This document shows, piece after piece, positions 22,390-33,640 of a stretch of 64,000 bases of DNA. Under the pieces are notes generated by a model. That model was not told the DNA's origin and did not search any database. It saw only the letters and a list, made by a program, of their open reading frames with translations. The stretch lies in the NCBI GenBank assembly GCA_014549065.1, contig JACDOX010000044.1:2356001-2420000 (forward strand), read 5' to 3'. This DNA is from Cardinalis cardinalis. Taxonomy: Eukaryota > Chordata > Aves > Passeriformes > Cardinalidae. Position 1 is the first letter of the stretch; every line of letters starts with the position of its first letter. A program made the translations under genes and the position numbers.

Positions 22390-25300
22390 AAGTCATGAAC
22401 ATGATTATTTAATGTGCACAATAAAGTCAAAGGGTCTAGCTGGCCATATGCTAACAAATGGACTGTACACCTGGCCTCAAAATTCACTATAGATCAGTTT
22501 GTGCATCAAACCACAAAAGCCTGGGAAAGTTTGGCTTTTTTTCTGGTTTTATTTTCCCCCACTACATCTGTACACCACTGACTTAGAAAAATATAACAAA
22601 CTTTGGGGCTGAGAATTCTTTTCTTGCATGGTCTTCAGCACGTGGAGAATATTGCTGGGCAGGGCTTGCTTTTCAATGCAACTTTGAAAATAATTACCAG
22701 CACCTAAATTTGTGTCAATCACAGTGAGCCTAAAGTCTATAAAAATGTAGAAAACTTCCATTGTGTAGAAAGCATTATGTAACACTACTCATGATTCACT
22801 GGAGGAAACACCCCAGATCTCAAAAACAACCAATACCAGGAAAGCTATATCCTGTAAGGANCTGCTTCCTGGTTACAATGAATGAAATCTATGAAGATAC
22901 ATGGTGTGATATCAGATATTCATGTTGATGCTTCATGTCTCCATGCTGCTCTTAATTAATTTATCAGCACTNTTCTTTAGAAATGCTGGCACTAGGCTCA
23001 AGAGCTTTGTTCACCTTTTACTGCTGAACACTACAATCCTAAAAACAGTCAGAAGCAACAGTTTGATGTCTGATAAAAAACACGCAGCACACTTAAAAAT
23101 TTGAAATCCCAGCATTACCTGTGAAGTCAGAGAATGAACTACAGAAGCTTTCAGAGTTTTCTTTTTTAAAAACAATGACTGTATCACAGGAGNTACTTAT
23201 CAATATTTACATTAAAGTTATCACCTGAAACATGTTTTTTGCCTTCAAAGTACAAATGGAATCTTATTATTTCATGAGCATACAAGGACAACCATGAACC
23301 ATATCCAAATGTCTGGTATTTTAGCTAATGCATGGTATCATTGTGAAACGGGTCATTTAAATTGATTTTTTTTGGTACAAAATGGAATGGTCCTTGCCTG
23401 AATTCAAATGTATTCTAATACACCACCCAAGAATGAGATCCAGACAAAGCCCAGGACACTGGATAATNAGAATATAAACAGGCTGCTAGTCTATTTGTCC
23501 AGCCTTCAACTACTGTTGAGTAAAACCATAATGAACAGCATTCACATCCCCTAGTTAATGGTACTTCAGGATTTTTTTTGTCCTTAAATTTATCTAACGG
23601 CTTAGGATTTCTTTTTAAACATATATATACTTAAAGTATCTACATAATTTGACAAGAAAATTCAGAATGTAAATATTTCTTGTGCAAAATGTACTTGTGT
23701 GCACATGAAATAAGTTCTTGGCTTTTANTCACACCATTCTGAACATGCAGCTGGGTCAAATAACAAATAGTTGAGATAATTCAGGCTNATTTTTTCTGGA
23801 GAAAATATTACTATAAAATATCAATGCCAAACTCCTGAAAGACTGTAGTTAACACCTGGACCTGAACTGTGTTGTAACAGTAAATCTTTTCAAAACTTAG
23901 ACTTAGGAGGATCTTGGGTTTGAAATTATGGTTAATGTATGTGAAAGAAAAAGCATGACATTTATCCTACATCAAAATAAATCCAGAAGGAACAGTATCT
24001 AGTAATGATAATTGACATGCTGGGGGACCTGAATTTTATTTTAGAAAAAGCCACAGATCCACAAAGCCAATGTCTTGTGAATTACAGCTACACACTTTCA
24101 GGTGCTGTGCTGTAAAATGAGGACAGACTTCAATNTTCATTACTCCTCTTCTTGTTTGCTCAGTAGAGAAGGTATTTGAACTCTAAAGTGCTCAAACGGA
24201 CTTCACAGACTGATTTCCCTCAGGTAGTCTTTTCATTGAAATTCCTATAAATTGATAACTAATGAAGGGAATAAAAGGGGATGGGAAGAAGCAAGCAGTT
24301 GCAAAGCTTGCTAGGCTTCATGAACAGAATATTTTCTGAGAGCACTAAAACTTCAGGTTAACAAGTTTTAATAATTTAAAACCAGTCATTCACCTACGTG
24401 AAATTACATTTTCCTTTCACAAATCTGCACTTAGTCCTGCATACAATGCACTGATAGATGTCTTTTTACTTATCAATATCTCTACTACTCACTCTAGTTT
24501 CACGCAAGCACTTTCCAAAACTGCCCAAATGACTGAGCCATCAGTGTTTCATGTCCCAAGGAGACTTCAAAAGAAGTTTTCAAGACATCAGAGCACAATT
24601 TTGNCCCAAATCATTACTAAATTTACATCTGAGCTGGCTATTGGCCATCCCTCAGGCTGCTGTAAAGTCCTTTGTCTTGGACATTTAGAAATGTCCATGT
24701 CCANCTGCCCTACATGCTTAGTCATGGACTAGAAAGCCGTGACCTNACATGCTTACAGAGCAGTCAGTACTGCACATGGCTGACCCTGAAAGCTTCACAG
24801 TGAGAAACACTATTAAATCCTTGCTCAGAAGAGCTGCTTAGCCACACCTTTTCCACACAGCACAGCATCCAGCTCCTGAGAGATCTCAGACAGCAGCCCG
24901 CTTTANCCAGCAACAAAGCCAGGTGCCAACAGCTGACAGTCTCCACACTTNCCATGTCTCAGGCAGGGTTTATTTTGGAGCTGTGCTGGCCTTGTGGACT
25001 TCATGCCCTGTAGTCAACAGGTTGGATCTGCCAGTTGAAACTCACTTGATAGAAATCCAGTGAAGTTGCTTCAAATTTACTTCTNCAGAAGAGGTGGATG
25101 TTGTTGATCAAAAGATGGGATTCAAAAGCTAAATCCTTATNCAAAATGAAAACTCAAGACTGTCCAGCTCCTACTCTCCTCCACTGCTCAATGCAATCAC
25201 CCCAATGCTCTTTTTTGTACAAAAAGCCTCCAAACTTCAGTTTTCCATATTCTGCACTAGATTTACATTTCACTGCCATCTTGAAAGACAACCACGNACT

Positions 25301-26005
25301 CAACAAGTCACTGTATCTACTACACAAGCTGTAGCTGATATAGTAAAGACCTTCTAAAAATCAGGGTGGATGATTAAAAGTAATCCACATTAAAATATTG
25401 AAACTCACATAAAATTAATTATTTAAAGCTGGCAGGATTACTAAAACCATGCAAAATTAATCACTTCCTTGTCTTTTGGACCAAGGGAAAGGGTTAGACT
25501 TTTCAGTAAAGTTTTAATATTTGACCCAAGTTCAACATAATGGCCATGACATCTCAACAGGATGAAGTCCTCTGGTGAGAAAAGTTGTGTCAGAAAGCAA
25601 TCATGAGGCAGTGTTATGGGAACTCTGACCCATAAATTAGATGTCACTGACATTATCCAGCAGAAATCTTTCGACGTAGGAGTGTATCACTGCTGGAGCA
25701 ATTACTGTTCAATGGTTGTTGGGGATTTTTGGTTCTTTTAAATCATTTTCTAACCCAGCAGGGTCACATTAACTCTGAGTGTTGGCTCTGCTGGAGCTAG
25801 TCCAACTGTAAACTGAAATTCCCTGACCTTTGAGGCTCAGTGAAGACCTGATAATATAACCTACACTGATCACTTTTCCTAATTTAGCCTGTTTGGGTTT
25901 CTTCCCCCCGCTACATTTTCTGAAAAACGACCACAGCGTGTGTAGCAGACACTTTTAGACTCTATAAATTAACCTGGCTTGACCTCCAAAAGAGAAAAAT
26001 GTTTT
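22390..26005. other. Gene-free stretch
   Basis: AT-rich DNA with frames under 80 codons. The patch at 23220-23420 has several homeodomain-type words but less strikingly than patches named elsewhere. The interval 24700-25050 is a little richer in G+C, with several Ns. No repeat family recognised. Confidence 0.6.
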
Positions 26006-26009
26006 AAAA

Positions 26010-26300
26010 TGAGAAGGAGTNATTATTAAGCTTTTTGTCTATGCTACTTGTCAATTTGCATAGCATTATCTGTAATGTTTTGCAAAGATTTTTTTGGAGG
26101 TCATCTAATCTTGTTAAATCTGTCACAGGGCTACTGCTGTATCAGACGCAGATGACACATTGGCACAACACAACAAGTCCCCAGCAATGATGATAAATGT
26201 GTTTGTTTCTGGCAGTCCGACCACGCAGATGCTTATTATGTATGTATGCAGGCATTTACATTATTTAATCAGCTTCAGGAAGGAGAAAGAGGTCTCAGGC
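26010..26300. promoter_or_regulatory. Candidate conserved non-coding element with a perfect POU octamer
   Basis: A perfect octamer (ATGCAAAT in reverse) lies at 26054-26061, followed by TAATG and TGCAAAG words, GATGATAAATG near 26188 and TGTTTGTTT, a forkhead-type word. Codon frames are short. One caution: GGAGGTCATCTAATC at 26096-26110 also resembles a reverse CR1 tail, so part of the patch could be an old LINE fragment. Sites are seen; enhancer function is inference. Confidence 0.3.
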
Positions 26301-26800
26301 ACCCAAGATGTAGTTTGCTTTTCTATGTACTTACTGCCTGCTCATGATAGTTTTAAGCAAGCATTATTTGCTAGCTGATCCAGAAAGATCATGAACTTCT
26401 TTAGGCATCCCACACTGTTAGCATTGTTTCTGTTTGTTTACAGAGACNTATCCATGCAGATGGATAATAACCAATAGTATCTTTACCCTGTCTAAAACAC
26501 TCCAGCTGGAGCCTAAACCATAACAAGTGACATCAAGTTCAGGGGAAGACAAATGTGGATAGCTACACTGTTTGTAGCAAGAAATTTCCTCTGGCTAACA
26601 AAATATAGGAAACTACTAAGTGGACTGTGCACAACTCAGCTGCTTTTATAAAGCATGAAAAATTGAATTCATTTCCACTTTAGGAATCTGGTCCACTGGC
26701 ATGCCAGGGCCACAAGGAGTTGAGGGGAAAGTCAATCCTGTAAACCCATACAGACTTTAAAAAATGTTTCAGGCACATCTAGGATTAAACAAAGTAATTA
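26301..26800. other. Gene-free stretch
   Basis: Nothing recognisable. It leads into the A/C-rich tract. Confidence 0.6.
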
Positions 26801-26804
26801 AACA

Positions 26805-26906
26805 AGACAAAAAAATGCATCAAACCAAACCAAAAAAACCTAACAAACAAACAAAAAAACCCAAACAAAAACAAAACAAAAAAAACCAACCCAAAACCAA
26901 ACAACT
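26805..26906 (+). repeat. A/C-rich low-complexity tract
   Basis: About 100 bases of CAAA, CCAAA and AACAAAC units with almost no G or T. Such A/C tracts are common in bird genomes as degenerate microsatellites. A decayed retroposon tail is possible, but no body is seen on the 5' side. Confidence 0.85.
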
Positions 26907-28790
26907 GACATTCTACAGAATTTGCCAACTAAAATGAAAATTGCAAGCAAGCCATTTGTTCTCCTTATTATGCGAAAAAAGAAGCACATTTGTGCCCCAG
27001 CATTTGATAAACCTGAAAGCTAATATCAAACAAGCTTGTGAGAGAACAGCTTAAGTCCTTAAACTGTATCAATTCAGACATAAATTTTCAATTTAACCAC
27101 CGTACTGAAGTAGTATTGCTTACTGCTAAATTCTAATTGCTCGACCATGTATTGAAGATGGTCACTTTCATTTGTTCAATCATACAAAACCAGAAAAGGA
27201 ACAGACACACAGAGAATTAGGCTCAGAATTCCCATGCCATATGCATTTACAGGTAAATAATATCTCAAAACTTGTAACTGCTTAGAGATAAAACTCAGTA
27301 TTTCCAGTACCTTCCATTTCAAACTGAAATGATAAAAAAGGTAGAAAAATGCAACAACAGCTAAAGCTAAACTGCTAAATTAATTACCAAAAATACTGTC
27401 TTAGCATAGCCTGTGGTTTAAATGGACTTTGCAGTTTGAAAGACAATTTATTCTTACCAATTTAAAGAAAGAACATGGAGAAATAAATGCGACAAACTTG
27501 GGTAGTCTTAACACTGACTGCTGAGCTTGATGGAGACCAAATGTCACTGCCCTCGGTAGAAAGATCTGNTTGTTTGTTGTTATATCTATGTTTAATTTGA
27601 TGTTAGATTGTCATTTTCTTTGCATATGATGGGTTAATTTAAGAGAGCTGCCAGCTGCCCACCCAGCCACTGCCTCACTCCCCCTCCTCAAAAAAGTAGG
27701 GCAAGAAAAACAGACAAAACCAAGATCATGAACTGATAAAAGGCCATGAAGATCTCTTACCACTTATGATCACACCCAAACCACAAGAAACATAAAGAAA
27801 AGTNATTTAATGCATTGTCAGTTAAAATAGATTAGAATTATGAGACAAAAAAAACCAAAACAAAGCTATATCACCTTCCCCCACTCTCTCGTTTTTCCCT
27901 TGCTCAACTTGACTCCTACATCCTCAGTTTTTCATCACAATCACAGCTACTTCAAGCAGATGGTAGACATGCTTAGGTAAACGGTGACATGGTATTTTGT
28001 AGAACACTGATATTTTAATGCTGCTTTATTCTAGATGGTTTCCATACTCATATTAAAAGATACCTCTAAATCACAAGCNTCTGCTTGAAGACTGACTTGG
28101 CTCTGAAGGAAATAATACGTTACCAAAGTCTGCAGATTATTTTTAATAATTTTCCTTTCCAAGTCAAGACCTTCTGTCAACTAAGAACTTAGGAAAACTT
28201 AGAGGAAAGNAAAATTAAGAACTCAGGCTTCCATACTACCACACTAGCAATCCTGTTAACAACAAATTGTACAACAATGATAGACACTAGATGAAACAGT
28301 TTCCATGACAATAATTTCCTTTATAAGTAGCAAATGACTGTTAAAAGCAGCATGAATATTTAAATAATTTCACTTAATTGATGTAAATCTACTAATTTCA
28401 GCAGATTTCCACATATTTTACAGCAGACACATCTAGCCATTGATTCAAACCTATTTCTTTAACCTTTATAATAGGTTTTTAAAGAATAAAAAGCAAAACT
28501 AATTCTTAATTTTTATGAAATAAAATTACTTTTACTCTATTTCTAACATGAACTTATCTTAGCTAATGCAGTAATATAAAAAAACCAAGAATAATTATTT
28601 TTAGGCCAAAAGTGAAGCTTTAGCTTCCCATAACTATTTTACAAGTATCTTGCAAACATAATAGATTTTTAAAAAGCAAGTTCCTAAAATAGTTTGATGT
28701 AATGTCACACACACATTGCCAGAGCTCTGGGTGAGCTGATCTGCCAAAGGTTGCAATGGAAGTTGATTCACAACTCTTTGATTATTCAAC

Positions 28791-28812
28791 TACAACATNA
28801 ATTTATGTTGTA
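28791..28812. repeat. 22-bp palindrome with one masked base
   Basis: TACAACAT at 28791-28798 is mirrored by ATGTTGTA at 28805-28812. If the N at 28799 is A, all 11 positions of each half pair and the palindrome has no loop. Only 21 of the 22 bases are known. Confidence 0.65.
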
Positions 28813-29236
28813 AGATGAGAATATTGCAGAAGAGTGTGTTCTGGTTATCTTCATAAAGGTAATGTACTGTAGAAGTACAGACTAGAATCAATCACTTTTT
28901 TCACTTATTCATGCTCATGTGAGTATTTCTACTTATACAGCATAAGGAGATAGGTTTTTAAAAGAGAACTGGGAGTTACAGATCATCAACAAATTCTTCT
29001 AAATATTCAGACATGACATTCCTCTCAGCACTTTGGAAATTGCTCATATCAAGTGTTTCTACTTCTAAAATGAAAAGTTAAAATTACGTGCTTCCAGTAT
29101 GGCCATCAATCTTTCTCCTTTGGTTATGACTACATANATCTAAAATTTCTTGATACATTTTCATAAGTGAGAAAACAAAATGTTCATTGGTCTGAATATA
29201 CTGCTAAAGGGAGAGAGTACCTGCCACTTGTCAAGA

Positions 29237-29302
29237 AAAATATTTTTTATATATACAAAATATTTTATTTAAAAAATTGTATATATACATACACACACAC
29301 AC
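29237..29302 (+). repeat. TA and CA compound microsatellite
   Basis: TATATATA words at about 29238-29246, then TATATATACATA and five to six CA units at 29280-29302. A short array, likely variable in length. Confidence 0.75.
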
Positions 29303-31626
29303 CAGTGTTGGACTATGCAGCTTATTGTTCATATTATTTCTTTTCCTGTTAAGAAATATTCTAACATTCAGTACCAAGTCATAAATTCCAGGCCTTCCTT
29401 GACAACCTTACAGATGGTTATTATGCTAATATTGACTCAGATTATCTCTTAACAGTCTTTCAATCTTGGCAATATTTTAGAAATCAGACATCACAAGAGA
29501 CTAAAAACTCTCGCTCAAGAGTCTGTATCTTTTTTCCTCAATAAAGTTTGAAGTGGCAGAAGAAAGAAATGGGTAAAGTTGCCAAAGTCTGAGCATTATT
29601 TAGGAGAGAACAGCTTCTGTTTGCCATGAGTCCGCCTTTGTATCCAGTTTCATTACAAAAATACTGGCACATCTCAAGTAAAAGGAAGCAGCGAAATCTT
29701 ACCAGTAATAACATAGGGATGCAAAGTAGACAGGATACTTTAAAGATAAATCCCAGCTAGGAAAAAAAATTTTACTACTTATCATCCATTTAATAAACTC
29801 CCTTGTAAATAACTATTCAAGCAAAATTAGTGGTGTTTTTTTATAGTTACATGGAAGAAATCTTGTAATTTTGCATGAATATGATAACAAATTGGAGTAC
29901 TGTCATTACTCCAGAAAGACTGCTGTTGGTCTGATGGAGGGTCTCCTCTTTTGCACAGTGTTAGCAAATTAATTAACCCTCCAGGGAAGAAGTTCACCTC
30001 AAAGAACAGAATGAAGGGGTGGGAGCAGGGAAGACAGTACACATGATGGCAGGGGCATGAAATACTTCATTTGAAACATAACTATGCCTTGACAAAAGCC
30101 TTGATCCAAACAAAAAGACAAAAGACTTGATCTGAAACTTTGACCACATAATAAAGTTTTGGCGTTTTTTAATCTGATCTGCTCAGAAGACTTTTTGATT
30201 ACCTTTGACTTTTACTTTGGACCAATTTAGGACACTGATTAAACAGAGGAAAAATTGTTCGGCGTTGAGCCTTGTGTATGGAAAATATAAGCCAGCCATT
30301 CAGCTAAGACTTAAACTGGGCTGTGAACTAGAGCAGCTGGGAGCAAGATAGAATGATAGAACTTCAGATCCAAANGATTTTTTCCCCCACAAAGCAGTTG
30401 GGTGAGGTTGGAAAATCTAAGATGGAAATGGAAGTCTAGGAGAGACAAAGCTGACTTCTGGTAACATTTTCATTCTTTCACATACTTAGTTATTCCTACA
30501 TTTCTGCTTATGTCTGAATCAACCTACCCCCAGTAAATAAACTCAATAATAATTCTATAATAAAAATATCTTAAAAGGTGGAAAAAATCCCATAATCTTG
30601 CTTTTGTCAGACTATCACAGAACTGAGCAGAATTATGAGCCATGAGCAGAGTAGGGACATACTCTTTTTTTTCTTTAATTTTGTTTATGTTGTGGGTTAA
30701 ACTATACAGCATCTCAATTTCAAGGTCTCCCTGGAGACAAGGGAAAAAATATGCTCCTCTTTCAATCACTCAGATAAAAATGTTGGAAAATGTAAACTTC
30801 AGAAAAAATTGAGGAGGCAATCTTTGGGAGATGATCTGGAAATCAATTTGACAGTGATCTCAATATTCTAATCTGCTACGCTGGGAGTGACATAAGTTGA
30901 CAAATTATGTTCTTTTGTGATTTTGACAACACTGCGACATTGTGAAGAAGCACTAGAGAAATTACAGACTTTGTTATTGATCAGCTCAGTGAAGATGCCA
31001 CCAAAATGAAGCAGGGACTGTGGAAGATGAATGCACAATTTCCAATAACTATTTGTCTGCTACAGAGTAGCTCTATGGGATTGAACCTACACTGGGTCAG
31101 GTAGACAAAGCTACTTAGTCATTCCAAAAATATAACACAATCCATACATAAACCTGTTAGAGGATCAAATAAAATAAGCAAATAATTGAACGAAGGATCA
31201 TGTTTTTACCAGNTGACTTCACAACGGCAAAACTAGGAACTGGAAGAAAGAAGCAGGAACCCATGCATATGCTTAAATATTACAAGAATAAACCCAAACC
31301 TTTCTTCAAATTACTCAGAGATTAAAGAAAAAGTCTAATTAACTTAGCAAATATTTGTGCTGACTCAGGCTAGCTGCACTCCTGGAGAGGAGGAAAGGCT
31401 GATGAATATTACCAACCTCCAGGCTCATGTTTGTTCAGTGAGCAGGGAAAGATTCTGTTTTCAAAAGGGCACAGATCTTGCAGGAAGAAGGGAAACTCTT
31501 AGTAAAGACACACGCTGAGAGTGGGATAAGTGTGACACAGCAAGGATCTCCAAGGTGGAAAAGGCCCAGACTGAACTCCACAGAGCTGGAGATTATCTCT
31601 ACTTCTCTGTTTTATGTACTGAGCAT

Positions 31627-31694
31627 ATATCTATGTTTGGACTGGATGATATTAAAGGTCTTTTGCTACCTAAATGATTTTGTATTTCTATACA
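31627..31694 (+). mobile_element. CR1 LINE 3'-end relic
   Basis: GTTTGGACTGGATGATATTA at 31635-31654 followed by AAGGTCTTTTGCTACC and TAAATGATTTTGTATTTCTA is a near match, in order and spacing, to the avian CR1 3' tail (GGACTAGATGATCTTAAAGG, TCTTTTCCAACC, TAAATGATTCTATGATTCTA). The terminal 8-base repeats survive as two mutated copies. Only the last 70 or so bases are recognisable, as usual for 5'-truncated CR1. An 88-codon frame crossing it is not a gene. Confidence 0.85.
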
Positions 31695-33455
31695 TACTGT
31701 TCAGCATAAAGCAGGTATACCTCACTCTACGCAGCTGCCTCTGAACACAAGCCACTTTTGATTGCTTGTGACAATTCATTTCTGAGTGCTAGGAAAAAGC
31801 CCTGATGCTGCAGGTTCACATATAACAGAATTTGTTTACATGTACTATGTGTATATTCTTTCTTACTAGGCATGTAAGTTTTATTACCCTAAGAGAATAC
31901 ATAATTCTGGTCCTCTTTTGCATATTCTGTTTCCATCTGAAGCTCAAATATGGACTGTGGTGGGGTGCAGCACAGAGGGAAATCTAGTCTTCGTTATTTC
32001 CATCGCTGGAAAAAAGAAACAGCAGCAGGAAATTTTGCAAGACAAGCTGTCCCTGTGAAATTTCTGCCTACTGCAGATTCAGCTGGCAGCCTAAGCTTTG
32101 AAATAAGCTTCTCAGTTTCTAACTTGGTTCTTTGGAAAGCTGCTGCACATGAGTTTCCAAACCTGTGTGAGACATACAAACTGTGGTTCTTTATTTTTCA
32201 TGTCAACATTATTGAATTATTCAAATCTGAAAATACACACCAGAAAGACACACTTGCCTCTTCATTGTGCTGTTTAATCATTTACCAAAAACATTTGATA
32301 CTGGATTACACCACAACTAGATGGCCACACAACTGGTGCTTTTATGTCTTAATTCCATCATCTCAGAATACTCTAAGAGCTCANCTGCCTGGATCCTTCC
32401 TGGAGACCTTTGAACCCCTCTCCCAGTGCTATGGGAGACTAAAATTTCCACAATAAAAGGGCAAACATGAGGTAAGAGGCCCTGGTCATTCTTTAAGATT
32501 TCTCCAATAACCTATAAACAGACTTGTGAAACAGACTAGGAGAAAAAGAATGTTTCAGNGATTCTTCTGCCATATTCTTCAAACTTCCTAAAGTATCAGA
32601 TTTCCTTCACTATTGTTACCTGGGGCTCTGGGATACTCAAAATCATTCTTTTATNATTCTTAATACTTTTCGTTCTATATGAAGATGTGTAATTTAAATT
32701 TATATTTAAATATGCAAAGTTGAAAGCTAGTAATGATAACTAGAAGTATCAGTGGTTTCTACTAGTTAAATTTTCTTCTGTGTCCAAACAAATTGTATTG
32801 ATGGTGGCACTTGCTATTTCCATGAGTGAATGGCAGATCTCAAGGATGAGATGAACCCCCAGTTCATTTTAGGCTAACTGAATCTTTACTTACCATCACG
32901 TGTAAAGATATCTATAATTCATTGAAGAGGTCTTCCAGTACACAAAAGCACAGATGCCTGACATCAGTTTGGAAAGGGATAAAATTATCACTAAGGGGAA
33001 ACATATTTCCACAGCAAAGCACATCCAAGGACCTTTAGCATCTAAGCAAAACTGACATTTGTTTTAGCCAAGCACTCAGATTCAGGAGAGCATTTGTCTT
33101 TGGCAGACCTCCATGACATAACACAGCTTTACAGGATCACACTTTGAGATTATTGGTGTGTAAGAGCACCCACTGGACAAGACTCATCAAGATTTTCATC
33201 TGCTGTCTATCAGTAGCTGCTAAACTAAATTTCCTATACCAGATGTGCAATATAGAGTTGCAGCTTGCAGAACACTTGGAGATGCTCAACGTGTAGCTTG
33301 CAGCAAGGACAGCCTGTCAATAATCCACGTTACTCTGAGTGGAGCATCAACAGATTAAAACANTCCCCCATTAGGCCACACACCACAATAGACTCTAACA
33401 GCTGTGAAGGAGCCATTGTGCCACTATTAAGTGTTTCGTCATGGTCTGTCAGACA
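31695..33455. other. Gene-free stretch
   Basis: Holds an open frame of 168 codons from an ATG at 31950 to 32456, longer than expected by chance in AT-rich DNA but with no signal peptide, domain or motif I recognise and one N inside. A 61-codon minus frame overlaps its start. No repeat family seen. Confidence 0.5.
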
Positions 33456-33640
33456 ATGCTAAGGAAAATTCAAGTCTGTAGATTGCTGCTAAGATAAAAG
33501 GGAACAGCTCATTCAAATACATGTAAAATCTTGTTGTGAAAGATTTACATGCAAAATTCCTGTTGGTGTTATGGGAATTAGCTCTATGAATCCCCCACAC
33601 ACTTATGGCAGCAGGACAGACCCTTTGTGCCACTGTGGGA
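33456..33640. promoter_or_regulatory. Candidate conserved non-coding element
   Basis: A mixed-composition patch lacking simple sequence, with ACATGTAAA and TTTACATG words facing each other at about 33521-33552 and AATTAGCTC downstream. Called by texture; weak. Confidence 0.2.

Larger units (their letters stand above)
26907..31620. other. Gene-free stretch
   Basis: AT-rich DNA without recognisable genes. Frames stay under 90 codons. It contains a perfect palindrome at 28791-28812 and a microsatellite at 29237-29302, listed separately. The words near 30349-30368 (AGAATGATAGAACTTCAGA) faintly recall the start of a reverse CR1 tail but do not continue as one. Confidence 0.6.

Noticed and set aside
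30345..30372. AGAATGATAGAACTTCAGA, resembling the start of a reverse CR1 tail
   Set aside because: The following bases do not continue into the GGTTGGAAGGGACC part of the element.
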